Shown: positions 52,842-61,551 of the stretch, one piece after another | Layout: every line of letters starts with the position of its first letter | Position numbering within the stretch: the first letter of the stretch is position 1 | Assembly: GCA_024742815.1 (NCBI GenBank) | Contig: JANSXX010000014.1 | Location: forward strand, 1 to 64,000 | Reading direction: 5' to 3' | From: HXMU1420-13 sp024742815 | GTDB lineage: Bacteria > Bacteroidota > Rhodothermia > Balneolales > Balneolaceae | Length of the DNA stretch: 64,000 nucleotides | Program-made: the position numbers and the translations under genes | Notes under the pieces: generated by a model | The model's input: only the letters and a program-made list of their open reading frames with translations | Databases searched by the model: none | Told to the model about the DNA's origin: nothing

Positions 52842-54206
52842 ATGAATATCACTGTGTTAAAGTTTGGTGGAACGTCGATGAACGACCATCAAACGTGGAA
52901 AAAAGTTCTTAAAATCATAAAAAGCTATGAATATCCGGTTGTGGTAGTTTCTGCCACAGCGCGCACTACCCGCCAATTAATCGAAGCGGGAAAAGCAGCG
53001 GCTTCACAGGATATGGAACGGGCGAATCAGATTATTAAAGACATAAAACAACGACATCAAGAGTTGGTTGATCACTTTCTGGAAGAAAACCCGCATCAAA
53101 AAAATGCACTCATTAAAGAAAGTTGCTACAAAAAGATTGATGAAAAGATCAGTTATCTGAGCAAAATGCTCCAATACGCCTTTAATAAGAAGGATTTACC
53201 CGCTGCACTCCAAGATTCGATTGCAGCAGTTGGTGAGCAAATTTCTTCGTACTTGCTGGCGCAATGTGGCTTGGCAACCGATCAGCTTACTCAGCATATC
53301 GAAGCCAAAAAGCTCATAAAAACCAATGCTGAATATGGTGGTGCAAATCCAAACCGAGCACTCATCAACCAAAAATGTGGAAGTATCGAAACCATTCTGG
53401 ATAGTGGTTTTACCCCAATCATCGGAGGGTTTTATGGAGAAGCTCCGGATGGCACTACCACCACACTTGGATTTGAGGGTTCCGATTATACGGCAAGCCT
53501 GATTGGAGGAGCCGTACATGCAAAAGCTATCGAGATATGGACCGATGTAAGTGGAATTTATACCTGCGATCCACGCTACGTCTCAGAAGCTCAGCCGATC
53601 AACGAACTCTCCTATTTCGACGCCACAGAGATGGCATATTTTGGAGCAAAAGTTTTGCATCCTGCCACATTGAAACCGGCTCAGGAGCGCAATATCCCGG
53701 TGCTTGTGAAAAATATGTTCGAAGCTGATGCGCCGGGAACTCGTATAGTGCGTGAGTCGCATTCTCAAAAAGAGGTGCTCGCTATTTCCTTTAAGCAAAG
53801 CATGACATTAGTTACCGTAAGCGCCTATGAAACCGTGATGGGGTATTCTTTTCTAACAAAAGTATTTGCTGCTTTGGAGACAATGAGAATTTCGGTAGAT
53901 GCTGTAAATACGACGGAAGCTTCTGTAACTATTGCTTTACAATCATCCGATACTCTTACCGAACTTTCTCAAGCTCTCATCGAAGTAGGAACCGTTCAGA
54001 TTGAGCCCCAAAAAGGGTTGATTAGTTTGATTGGATGCAATTTACACGCTGCAAATCAATTAACGGCTACCGTATTTCAATCGCTTGGCGAACTACCAAT
54101 TGATATGATCACCTTTACCAAAGAGAAGCGTATTCTAAGTGTAGTGATAGACGAAAATCACACGATAGAAGCAACAAAATTACTTCATAGATCCGTTTTC
54201 GGGTGA
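52842..54206 (+). CDS. lysC: Aspartate kinase (monofunctional)
   Basis: 454 residues. The kinase motif KFGGTSM begins at residue 7, with GFEGSDYTASLIGGAV and SYFDATEMAYFGAKVLHPATL further on. Two C-terminal ACT-type regulatory segments follow (VTVSAYETVMGYSFLTKVF; GLISLIGCNLHAA), consistent with feedback control by lysine or threonine. No homoserine dehydrogenase or decarboxylase is fused. A TATTTTTG box at 52809-52816 may be its promoter. Its last 27 nt overlap the convergent CNNM-type gene. Confidence 0.92.
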   Translation: MNITVLKFGGTSMNDHQTWKKVLKIIKSYEYPVVVVSATARTTRQLIEAGKAAASQDMERANQIIKDIKQRHQELVDHFLEENPHQKNALIKESCYKKIDEKISYLSKMLQYAFNKKDLPAALQDSIAAVGEQISSYLLAQCGLATDQLTQHIEAKKLIKTNAEYGGANPNRALINQKCGSIETILDSGFTPIIGGFYGEAPDGTTTTLGFEGSDYTASLIGGAVHAKAIEIWTDVSGIYTCDPRYVSEAQPINELSYFDATEMAYFGAKVLHPATLKPAQERNIPVLVKNMFEADAPGTRIVRESHSQKEVLAISFKQSMTLVTVSAYETVMGYSFLTKVFAALETMRISVDAVNTTEASVTIALQSSDTLTELSQALIEVGTVQIEPQKGLISLIGCNLHAANQLTATVFQSLGELPIDMITFTKEKRILSVVIDENHTIEATKLLHRSVFG

Positions 54207-55292
54207 TTCTTCTTCATCCTGTGCTTCCTCTTCCATCAGCTGATCGTAGGGTAAAACTATGCCCATTTTTTTAGCGCGTTTCTCCCACTTTTCTCGGGCA
54301 AGCTTCTGCATGTCTTCGATGGCGTCTATTTCGTCTACAATTTCAATTCCTAGCAGTGTTTCGATTACATCTTCCATTGTAACTACACCGGCAAGGCCGC
54401 CATATTCGTCTACTACCACAGCAATATGTTCCTGGCGTTCAAGCAAGCGCTGAAGTAAAAGCTTTAGTGATGCATTCTCAGGAACCACCAACACCTCACG
54501 CTTAATAGTAGATAATGAAGCTTCACCATTACCCACAGCAACTTGTTCGTACAAGTCAGTTTTTAAAATATATCCGGTAATGTCTTCTTCGTTGTTTGCA
54601 AAAACCGGAAGTCTAGATACTCGTAAACGCTCTTTTTTGGTAAGTGCTTCCTCGATAGACAGATTCTCCGAAAACTTCATCACAACAATTCTCGGGGTCA
54701 TGATGTCTTTCACTTTGAGTGAAGAAAACCGAATCAGATTTTTAAAAATATTCGACTCCCCTTCCTCAAAAATCCCTTCTTGTACGCCTTGATCGGCCAT
54801 CGCAGAAAACTCTTCCCTGCTCATGGAGGGTCCGCCTTTGGAAGGACTAATAACTTTAGTAATAAACTCTGATAACTTCACAAAAGGATAAGTAACTACA
54901 ATCAACATCGTGATAACCCGTGCAGAAAATACCGCCAATCCTTTCCAGTAAGTTGCTCCGAGAGTTTTCGGGATGATTTCGGATAATACCAAGATGAGCA
55001 AAGTTAGCACAGCTGAAGTAATTCCCACATAAGCATCCCCAAAAACAATGAGTGCTTGTGCACCTACACCGGCAGCTCCTACTGTATGTGCAATGGTATT
55101 TAAGGTTAAAATTGCGGAAAGCGGACGATCAATATCGTCCTTCAATTGCTTTAGTAAGATTCCGGTTCTTGGCTGTTCCTGCTCTTTCAATACTACAAAC
55201 GATGGAGTAATCGAAAGCAACACGGCTTCTAAAATTGAGCACAAAAAAGAGACGCCAAGCGCCAGAAATAAATAAAATAGAAGTAATCCCAT
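54180..55292 (-). CDS. CNNM/CorC-type membrane protein with CBS pair
   Basis: 370 residues from ATG 55292, giving MGLLLFYLFLALGVSFLCSILEAVLLS; an in-frame TTG at 55319 is possible. A DUF21 membrane domain with about four helices and the SEIIPKTLGA motif is followed by two CBS domains (VKDIMTPRIVVMKF; VVVDEYGGLAGVVTMEDVIETLLG). The usual C-terminal CorC_HlyC domain seems to be missing; the protein ends in an acidic tail. Members are Mg2+/Co2+ transport-related. It is convergent with lysC. Confidence 0.87.
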   Translation of the reverse strand: MGLLLFYLFLALGVSFLCSILEAVLLSITPSFVVLKEQEQPRTGILLKQLKDDIDRPLSAILTLNTIAHTVGAAGVGAQALIVFGDAYVGITSAVLTLLILVLSEIIPKTLGATYWKGLAVFSARVITMLIVVTYPFVKLSEFITKVISPSKGGPSMSREEFSAMADQGVQEGIFEEGESNIFKNLIRFSSLKVKDIMTPRIVVMKFSENLSIEEALTKKERLRVSRLPVFANNEEDITGYILKTDLYEQVAVGNGEASLSTIKREVLVVPENASLKLLLQRLLERQEHIAVVVDEYGGLAGVVTMEDVIETLLGIEIVDEIDAIEDMQKLAREKWEKRAKKMGIVLPYDQLMEEEAQDEEESPENGSMK

Positions 55293-55341
55293 ATCACCAA
55301 AAATAAGATTATTCCGCAAATCCTCTTAGTTAAGTTTATGA

Positions 55342-55373
55342 TTGTATAAAGTGATTGAATGCACCTATCTTTG
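55342..55373 (+). promoter_or_regulatory. Bacteroidetes-type promoter of the ABC-F gene
   Basis: TTG at 55342-55344, a 21-nt spacer, then TATCTTTG at 55366-55373, followed by the ATG at 55405. It is the same motif and spacing as the str-operon promoter. Confidence 0.65.
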
Positions 55374-55404
55374 GCCCACTGATATCTCCATTTAGCTCAT
55401 TTTC

Positions 55405-57363
55405 ATGCTTGCAATCGAACAAATTACACTTCATCTGGGCGAACGCACCTTACTTGATGGCGTCTCGGCGATCATTAATCCCGGTGAACGCATAGGATTG
55501 GTTGGCCCAAATGGTGCGGGCAAATCCACCTTACTTAAAATTATTATGGGATTGAGAGAGCCCGATGGAGGCCGAATTTCCCTATCAGGTTCAGAATCGT
55601 TAGGCTATTTACCTCAGGACGGTGTAGATCCGGATTTCAACCTTACTGTAATTGAAGAAGTTGAAACCGCATTTAGTGAGCTCTTCGAGCTTGAGCAGAA
55701 CGTAAAAAAAATTCAAGAGCAACTCGGTAGCGAAGACCCAAACAGCACGGCTTACGAAAAACTGATGGAGCGCTACGGTGCGTTACAAACCCAACTTGAA
55801 ACTTCGGGATTATACACACTTCGATCAGAGATTGAGAAAGTTCTTATGGGGTTAGGCTTTTCTGAAGAAGATTTTGAGCGATCTACCACCGAATTTAGCG
55901 GTGGTTGGTTGATGCGTATTGCCCTGGCAAAGTTACTCCTCAAAAAACCAACATATTTACTGCTTGATGAGCCTACCAATCACTTAGACATCGAGTCGTT
56001 GCAGTGGATCGAATATTTCCTGAATACCTACGAAGGTGCTGTTATCGTGGTTTCCCACGATCGGGCGTTTTTGGATACCATCACCAATCGAACGCTTGCG
56101 ATTCGACGTGGCGATATGAGTGATTACTCCGGTAATTATTCTTTCTATGAGCGAAAGTGGGAAGAAGAACGGGAGTTGTTGATTAACGCTCAGAAAAATC
56201 AGGAAAAACAGCTAAAAGAAACACAGGAGTTCATCGATCGTTTTCGATACAAAGCTACCAAAGCAAGGCAGGTTCAAAGCCGGGTAAAACAGCTCGAAAA
56301 GATTGAAAAAATTGAAATTGAGGATGAATTGAATTCAGTTTCGTTTCAGTTCCCTGAGCCTGAACGAAGCGGACAAATTGTGATGCAGTTAGATCAAGTT
56401 ACTAAACGTTACGGCGACAACACCGTGTTTGAAGGTTTGGATTTTGAGTTGGAACGTGGCGATAAAGTTGCGGTAGTTGGACCAAACGGAGCGGGAAAAT
56501 CTACGTTGATTCGGATATTATCTGGAAAAGAACCCATTCAGAGAGGAAAGCGAACGGTAGGCCATAAAGTTACTTTCTCATACTTTGCGCAGCATCAAGC
56601 GGAAGATTTAGACCCGAGCTACGATCCACTTCAAGTAATGATGGAAGCCGGCTCCGGTGAAAAAGAAAGCCGACTTCGTTCAATATTGGGCTGTTTTCTC
56701 TTTACAGGTGATGATGTATTCAAAAAAGTGAAAGTGCTTTCGGGTGGTGAAAAAAGTCGATTAGCCTTAGCTAAAATGCTGCTATCTCCTGCTAATTTTT
56801 TGATTTTCGATGAGCCCACCAATCACCTAGATATGAGCTCCAAGAACATTCTGCAACAGGCACTTCAACAGTATGAAGGAACGTGTATGATTGTATCTCA
56901 CGACCGTGCTTTTCTCGATCCTATTGTAAATAAAGTGCTGGAAATCCGTCCGGGTACCATCAAAACTTATCTTGGTAATGTGTCTTATTATCTGGATAAA
57001 AAGAAAGAAGAAGCAGAAGAACAATTGAACCTTGAACAACGAACATCGAACGTTGAGCAGTCTTCGGGCACACTTTCCAGAAAGGAGCAGCGCAGGCTTG
57101 AGGCGGAACGACGGAATGAACTGAACAAGCGTATTCGCCCGATCAAGAACAAACTAGAATCGGTAGAAAAAGAGATTGAACAAAAAGAAGAGCGGAAATC
57201 AGAAATCGAGGAATTAATGGCTCAAACTGATTTTTATGATGATTCAGAAAGAGTTAAAAAAACATCTATTGAGTACGAAACTATCAAAAAAGAGCTAACT
57301 GACTTGATGTATAAATGGGAAGAATATTCAATGCGGATTGAGGCGGTTGAGGAAGAGTTTTGA
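55405..57363 (+). CDS. ABC-F family ATPase (Uup/EttA-like translation factor)
   Basis: 652 residues with two ABC domains and no membrane segment. First Walker A GPNGAGKST at residues 34-42, signature FSGGWLMR, LLLDEPTNHLD; second Walker A near residue 362, LSGGEKSRLALAK, FDEPTNHLD. The charged inter-domain linker binds the ribosome in known ABC-F proteins. The C-terminal coiled coil (KNKLESVEKEIEQKEERKSE) resembles Uup. Just before it, at 57027-57058, a heptanucleotide repeat codes LNLEQRTSNVEQ, which looks like an in-frame insertion. Housekeeping role likely; drug resistance cannot be told from sequence. Confidence 0.92.
   Translation: MLAIEQITLHLGERTLLDGVSAIINPGERIGLVGPNGAGKSTLLKIIMGLREPDGGRISLSGSESLGYLPQDGVDPDFNLTVIEEVETAFSELFELEQNVKKIQEQLGSEDPNSTAYEKLMERYGALQTQLETSGLYTLRSEIEKVLMGLGFSEEDFERSTTEFSGGWLMRIALAKLLLKKPTYLLLDEPTNHLDIESLQWIEYFLNTYEGAVIVVSHDRAFLDTITNRTLAIRRGDMSDYSGNYSFYERKWEEERELLINAQKNQEKQLKETQEFIDRFRYKATKARQVQSRVKQLEKIEKIEIEDELNSVSFQFPEPERSGQIVMQLDQVTKRYGDNTVFEGLDFELERGDKVAVVGPNGAGKSTLIRILSGKEPIQRGKRTVGHKVTFSYFAQHQAEDLDPSYDPLQVMMEAGSGEKESRLRSILGCFLFTGDDVFKKVKVLSGGEKSRLALAKMLLSPANFLIFDEPTNHLDMSSKNILQQALQQYEGTCMIVSHDRAFLDPIVNKVLEIRPGTIKTYLGNVSYYLDKKKEEAEEQLNLEQRTSNVEQSSGTLSRKEQRRLEAERRNELNKRIRPIKNKLESVEKEIEQKEERKSEIEELMAQTDFYDDSERVKKTSIEYETIKKELTDLMYKWEEYSMRIEAVEEEF
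57027..57058 (+). repeat. Degenerate heptanucleotide repeat inside the ABC-F gene
   Basis: GAAC occurs at 57027, 57034, 57041 and 57048, exactly every 7 nt, followed by a variant GAGC at 57055. Because 7 is not a multiple of 3, each unit encodes different residues. Confidence 0.6.
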
Positions 57364-57431
57364 GGTGTTGATGTGTTCGGGTGTTGAGGTGTCGTGTTGA
57401 CGTGTTCAGGTTTTGGGGTGTTGGGGTGTTA
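57364..57431. repeat. Degenerate GTGTT-rich short-period repeat
   Basis: Immediately after the ABC-F stop, GTGTT or a close variant recurs about every 7-8 nt for nearly 70 nt (GTGTTGAT, GTGTTCGG, GTGTTGAG and so on). The remaining bases to 57551 show no gene or terminator that I can support. Confidence 0.55.
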
Positions 57432-57551
57432 TTGCTTGCATTTAAGTGGATTTATTGCCCTTTTTGCAACGACAGCATTTCGACAAGCAATTGATATTTA
57501 ATGATTAATGATTGTTTGATGACTGATCGATTGGACTTTGGAATTTAAAAA

Positions 57552-58310
57552 CTATTGTTTGTAGGCTATCGTGTCCATTTCATCGCGCCTTAGTTCGTAC
57601 CCGAGTTGGGTTAGTTCGCTAATTAAATCTTGATATTCTTGTTCGCGAAAATGTAAGTGTTCAAATAAAATGATAGATGGGTTATAACGGGGAATATCTA
57701 TCGTTGAAAGGACCATCGATTCGAAGCCTTCACAGTCGAGGATGATTCCATCAACTTTTTTTAGGCTATGTTTTTTGATCAAATCGTCGAAATTCATGGT
57801 TTGCACTTCGATGCATTTTATGAAATCCTCTCTTTTCTCAGGTAATGAAATACCTTCGCGCTTTGCCCATTTTTCTACAAATCCTTTATCGATGTGTTCT
57901 TCTATATGTTGTTTATCGAAAGAACTCATTCCGGTTGCCCAGCGAGCGGTTGATACCGCTAGCATATAAAATGGAATAGTACCTTTTTCTGCTGATATTG
58001 CGGCATTCTCAAACTTCAGGTTATCATTTCCCTTGTGATTTTTTTTCAATCGCTCAAATACATGAACCTGAGGCTCCACTAAAATACCATTCCAACTGTA
58101 TGCCCGAATAAACCGATATAACGGATCATTGTGATAACCATCATTGGCACCAATTTGAACAAAGGTGAAGTCGGGGATATGAAGAGCTGCATGTTTTAAA
58201 ACCTCTTCGGTGCTTCCTGCATCCGGCTGCCATATCCAACGGATATACCACTCATAAAACACAGTTCGTGTCAAAAGCTTTACGAACTGCTCCCAAAAAT
58301 TGTCAAGCAT
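57552..58310 (-). CDS. FkbM-family methyltransferase
   Basis: 252 residues. The SAM-binding start is FTFVQIGANDGYHNDPLYRFIRAYSWNGILVEPQVHVFERLK, the usual FkbM pattern. ENAAISAEKGTIPFYML and KVDGIILDCEGFESMVLSTID complete the fold. FkbM-type enzymes O-methylate sugars or polyketides and are common in surface-glycan loci. It stands alone here, about 21 kb from the glycan block, so a link to it is only a guess. Confidence 0.85.
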   Translation of the reverse strand: MLDNFWEQFVKLLTRTVFYEWYIRWIWQPDAGSTEEVLKHAALHIPDFTFVQIGANDGYHNDPLYRFIRAYSWNGILVEPQVHVFERLKKNHKGNDNLKFENAAISAEKGTIPFYMLAVSTARWATGMSSFDKQHIEEHIDKGFVEKWAKREGISLPEKREDFIKCIEVQTMNFDDLIKKHSLKKVDGIILDCEGFESMVLSTIDIPRYNPSIILFEHLHFREQEYQDLISELTQLGYELRRDEMDTIAYKQ

Positions 58311-58444
58311 AGAACCTGTAATGTGTGCTGATACTTACTACGCTAGGTATACCCTTATCATTTTCTTACCTCTATTAGCGTAGCAGCGTTAATTTATCTA
58401 ATGTTCTAAGGTAATAGATATCAATCAAAAATCCGCTTTGTCGT

Positions 58445-58858
58445 TTACTTAGCGAAAATCTGATTCCTATCCCCAAAGGCTTTGAACTCAAGCGCATTAC
58501 CTGATGGGTCCAAAAAAAACATGGTAGCTTGCTCGCCGGGTTCGCCCTTAAAACGCACATATGGCTCAATGATAAATTCAATACCAGCTGCTTTTACTCT
58601 TTCTGCCAACGATTCCCACTCGCCCATTTCCAGAATCACTCCAAAATGCCGAACCGGCACTCCTTTTCCATCTACCGCATTCTGGGCCGACTCTTTCGCT
58701 TCTTCCGGACTTAAATGCGCAACAACTTGATGCCCCCACATGTTAAAATCGATCCAATGATCGGAGGAACGGCCGGTAGAACAGCCTAAAATTTCAGTGT
58801 AGAAAGCGTGCGTTTCTTCCAGATCTTTTACCGGAAATGCTAAGTGAAAAGGATTCAT
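58445..58858 (-). CDS. VOC-superfamily (glyoxalase/bleomycin-resistance fold) protein
   Basis: 137 residues with two beta-alpha-beta-beta-beta motifs. FHLAFPVKDLEETHAFYTEILGC supplies a metal-binding His, HFGVILEMG another, and FFLDPSGNALEFKAF the final Glu. The metal site (His, His, Glu) appears intact. Substrate unknown: dioxygenase, lyase and resistance proteins share this fold. The stop is 134 nt downstream of the FkbM start; they may share a transcript. Confidence 0.82.
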   Translation of the reverse strand: MNPFHLAFPVKDLEETHAFYTEILGCSTGRSSDHWIDFNMWGHQVVAHLSPEEAKESAQNAVDGKGVPVRHFGVILEMGEWESLAERVKAAGIEFIIEPYVRFKGEPGEQATMFFLDPSGNALEFKAFGDRNQIFAK

Positions 58859-59017
58859 GAAATATTGATTTTAGATTGAATTTAAAATCACCAAAAGTAT
58901 AATTAAATGGTATGTAAAATTTGTTGATTTTGGAATTCACCGTTTACAACCATCGTTACCTTAGCAAATTACTAAACCAACTTTAGTGCATTCGTGCTTT
59001 AGTGTCACATTGAAATC

Positions 59018-59773
59018 ATGACATCAAAAAAAATTGAATTTACCGGGGCTTTAAACGAAAACTTATCAGCAAAAATTGATCTGCCGGATGGTGAGGTGAA
59101 GGCTTATGCCCTATTCGCACATTGTTTCACCTGTTCGAAAGATTTAAAAGCTGTTGGTAATATTACTAAAGGTCTTGCTGAATTTGGCATCGCTACTTTT
59201 CGATTTGATTTTACGGGATTAGGACAAAGTTCGGGCGATTTTTCCGATACCAATTTCAGTTCCAATATTGAGGATTTAGTAGCTGCAGCCGAATATATGA
59301 ACAAAGAATACGAAAGCCCTTCTATTTTAATTGGACATTCCTTAGGTGGTGCGGCGGTATTACAAGCCGCGCATCGTATTGATTCGGTTAAAGCTGTTTC
59401 TGTAATTGGAGCTCCCGCTGATCCGGCTCATGTTAAAGAAAACTTCAGTCTTAAAATTGACGAGATCGAAGAAAAAGGTTCGGCGGAAGTTTCGCTCGCC
59501 GGGCGACCGTTTACCATCAAAAAGCAGTTTTTAGACGATCTCGAAGAAACTACTATGAGGGATAAAATACGGGGTCTTGATCGTGCGCTCATCATTTTCC
59601 ATTCTCCAATCGACAATCAGGTGGGCATCGATAATGCACAGAAAATTTTTGTAGCTGCTAAACATCCCAAAAGTTTTATTTCGTTGGATGAAGCCGATCA
59701 CCTGCTTAGTACTGCAAGTGATAGCATTTATGTAGGAAAGGTTTTGGGCACGTGGGCAGAGAAGTATTTGTAG
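59018..59773 (+). CDS. Alpha/beta hydrolase of the OsmC-associated type
   Basis: 251 residues. Nucleophile Ser108 in the elbow GHSLGG, an oxyanion region AHCFTCSKD and FRFDFTGLGQSSGDF, with the catalytic Asp and His likely in FHSPIDNQVG and DEADHLL. The sequence is that of the hydrolase half of proteins often fused to an OsmC domain. Here it ends after the hydrolase and no OsmC gene is adjacent. Substrate unknown. Confidence 0.82.
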   Translation: MTSKKIEFTGALNENLSAKIDLPDGEVKAYALFAHCFTCSKDLKAVGNITKGLAEFGIATFRFDFTGLGQSSGDFSDTNFSSNIEDLVAAAEYMNKEYESPSILIGHSLGGAAVLQAAHRIDSVKAVSVIGAPADPAHVKENFSLKIDEIEEKGSAEVSLAGRPFTIKKQFLDDLEETTMRDKIRGLDRALIIFHSPIDNQVGIDNAQKIFVAAKHPKSFISLDEADHLLSTASDSIYVGKVLGTWAEKYL

Positions 59774-59801
59774 GAATTACGAATTACGAATTACGAATTA
59801 C
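59774..59801. repeat. Tandem heptamer array (GAATTAC)4
   Basis: Four perfect copies of GAATTAC follow the hydrolase stop directly; a fifth, partial copy GAAT follows. Confidence 0.9.
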
Positions 59802-59837
59802 GAATAAAATTAATTACTTAATGGCTGAAATCAACAA

Positions 59838-59878
59838 ATTCTTAATTGATCTTTGAACCATTCTTAATAGAATTTCCT
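59838..59878. repeat. Direct repeat, left copy flanking the exported propeller gene
   Basis: 41 nt beginning ATTCTTAATTGATC; 37 of 41 positions match the copy at 61079-61119. Within it ATTCTTAAT itself occurs twice, 22 nt apart. It resembles the 3' end of rnhA, which the right copy overlaps. Confidence 0.75.
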
Positions 59879-59974
59879 GCATTTAACCACTCTTCATAAT
59901 TTATTCTCAAATATATCATACACTTATTAAGCGTAGTGCTTCTAACGAAATGAACACACTAAATGGGGTTAGCT

Positions 59975-61057
59975 ATGAAAAGCTCATTGTTATTTATGTT
60001 ACCAATCTTGGTATTTATTGCACTTGGAAACTGTGGCATCTTGGGCGGGGAAGACAAAGAACCACCTATTGTGTGGGAAGAGGAGAATATTAATGATTAT
60101 GTTGTTTACAGCCATAGCTATGGCGGCGATAATCTGTTTATAATAGATCTGGAAACCGGTGAATATGAACTGAATAGTGACTACGAAACTATTTATTCAA
60201 TTTCGGTAAATAAAGAAAACACCAAGCTCTATCTCTCCACCGGAAAAGGGCAACTATTCCAAAATATTGGGGAAGTAGTCGAGATTGATTTAAGTGATTG
60301 GAGTTCAAGGGTTATTTATGATCGCCCGGTTGAGTTTTTATTAAGTGATAGAGACGATGTATTCTTTATTACACTTGCTGAACGCATTGATCAATCAAAT
60401 TTCAGTCCTATAAGGGTGTTAGGGAGAATCAATAATACAGACGGCAATGTTGAAGAGTTATCCCAGATTAATGTAGCTCATGCCGAAAATCATGACTATA
60501 AAAATATCCAGATTCATCCATATGAGGGGACAGTATATGCTCTTAATAATAACTATCAATTATATAGACATTCCTATTTGACTAAAGAAACAACATTACT
60601 ATTTGATGGACTTTCATTTGGTAATTTTCCAAACACAGAGCTTTCCTCAGGGGGCGACACCTTGTACTTCTTAGGAGGACCTGTTTTTGATCTCAATGAC
60701 ATGCGTGAGATTGGGCAACTACCGGTGTTTAAATGGGGTAACCCTAAAGCTCGAAGAGATAATAGAGAAGTATACAATACTGATACAGGTAATCCATATC
60801 AAAGTGGTAGTTCAATACTTAAAGTAACTGTATATGATCCTTCAAAGAATATAGTTACGGACAGCATTGATGTTGGTGGAAGCACTGATCTAATTTTTTT
60901 AACTGAAAATGAGCGATATGCAGTAACACATGTTGCCCAACGTTTTATTTCAATCATTGACCTTAAAGAAAAAGCAATACATAAGGAAATTCACTTTGAG
61001 CCAACAGAAATACCAGTTGTACTAGGTAGAATTTTCTTGGCAAAAAAGTCTAGCTAA
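59975..61057 (+). CDS. Exported, possibly lipid-anchored propeller-like protein
   Basis: 360 residues from ATG 59975 (an earlier ATG at 59963 is in frame). The signal MKSSLLFMLPILVFIALGNC ends in a Cys that could be a lipidation site, although the residue before it is Asn, so the lipobox is atypical. The body shows propeller-like repeats (NLFIIDLETGEYEL, TKLYLSTGKGQLF, TVYALNNNYQLYRH, DTLYFLGGPVF, RFISIIDLKEKAIHKEI). I recognise no family. The gene is bracketed by 41-nt direct repeats, suggesting insertion next to rnhA. Confidence 0.65.
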   Translation: MKSSLLFMLPILVFIALGNCGILGGEDKEPPIVWEEENINDYVVYSHSYGGDNLFIIDLETGEYELNSDYETIYSISVNKENTKLYLSTGKGQLFQNIGEVVEIDLSDWSSRVIYDRPVEFLLSDRDDVFFITLAERIDQSNFSPIRVLGRINNTDGNVEELSQINVAHAENHDYKNIQIHPYEGTVYALNNNYQLYRHSYLTKETTLLFDGLSFGNFPNTELSSGGDTLYFLGGPVFDLNDMREIGQLPVFKWGNPKARRDNREVYNTDTGNPYQSGSSILKVTVYDPSKNIVTDSIDVGGSTDLIFLTENERYAVTHVAQRFISIIDLKEKAIHKEIHFEPTEIPVVLGRIFLAKKSS

Positions 61058-61078
61058 CACTAGAATAGAACCATATTC

Positions 61079-61119
61079 ATTCTTAATTGATCATCGAACC
61101 ATTCTTAATTGAATTTCTT
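61079..61119. repeat. Direct repeat, right copy, overlapping the rnhA stop
   Basis: 37 of 41 nt identical to 59838-59878. It covers the last codons of rnhA (on the minus strand) and the 26 nt beyond. Confidence 0.75.
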
Positions 61120-61551
61120 ACTCTCCGCCACGGCTAGCTGATCTACGCGTTCGTTCAATTCAATGCCTACATGTGCCTTCACTTTTACCCAGCGTACGTC
61201 GTGTGGTTTCATCGCTGTGAGCATTTGCTCCCATAATTCTTTGTTTTCGACGGGTTTTTTATCGGCTTTACGCCATCCTTTTTTTTGCCAGTTCTCAATC
61301 CAGCCTTTAGTCATGGCATTTATGATTAGAGCACTATCGCTGTGAATGGCAACACGACATGGCTTTTTTAGCGCTTTCAAGGCTTCGATCACCGCCTGCA
61401 TTTCCATTCGGTTATTGGTGGTATGAGCATTACCGCCCGAAAGTTCTTTCTCTTTTCCATTCCAAATCAGTATAGCTCCCCATCCACCGGGACCCGGATT
61501 CCCCGAACATGCGCCATCCGTGTAAACTATAACTTCGGGTTTATCCGACAT
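61105..61551 (-). CDS. rnhA: Ribonuclease HI
   Basis: 148 residues. The catalytic carboxylates are visible: Asp12 in YTDGACSGNPGPGGWGA, Glu in NNRMEMQAVIEAL and Asp in IHSDSALIINAM; the handle region WQKKGWRKADKKPVENKELWEQ and VKAHVGIELNERVDQLA complete a standard bacterial RNase HI. It removes RNA from RNA-DNA hybrids. It overlaps pyrF by 11 nt. Confidence 0.95.
   Translation of the reverse strand: MSDKPEVIVYTDGACSGNPGPGGWGAILIWNGKEKELSGGNAHTTNNRMEMQAVIEALKALKKPCRVAIHSDSALIINAMTKGWIENWQKKGWRKADKKPVENKELWEQMLTAMKPHDVRWVKVKAHVGIELNERVDQLAVAESKKFN

Noticed and set aside
55405..57363. ABC-F protein as an antibiotic-resistance determinant
   Set aside because: The Uup-like C-terminal coiled coil and ordinary context point to a housekeeping ABC-F; resistance type cannot be assigned by eye.
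58338..58383. Inverted repeat CTACGCTA...TAGCGTAG between FkbM and VOC genes as a terminator
   Set aside because: The loop is 30 nt and no T tract follows on either strand, so it may be chance pairing.
59774..59801. CRISPR-like repeats
   Set aside because: The units are 7 nt, contiguous and without spacers. No cas gene is in the window.
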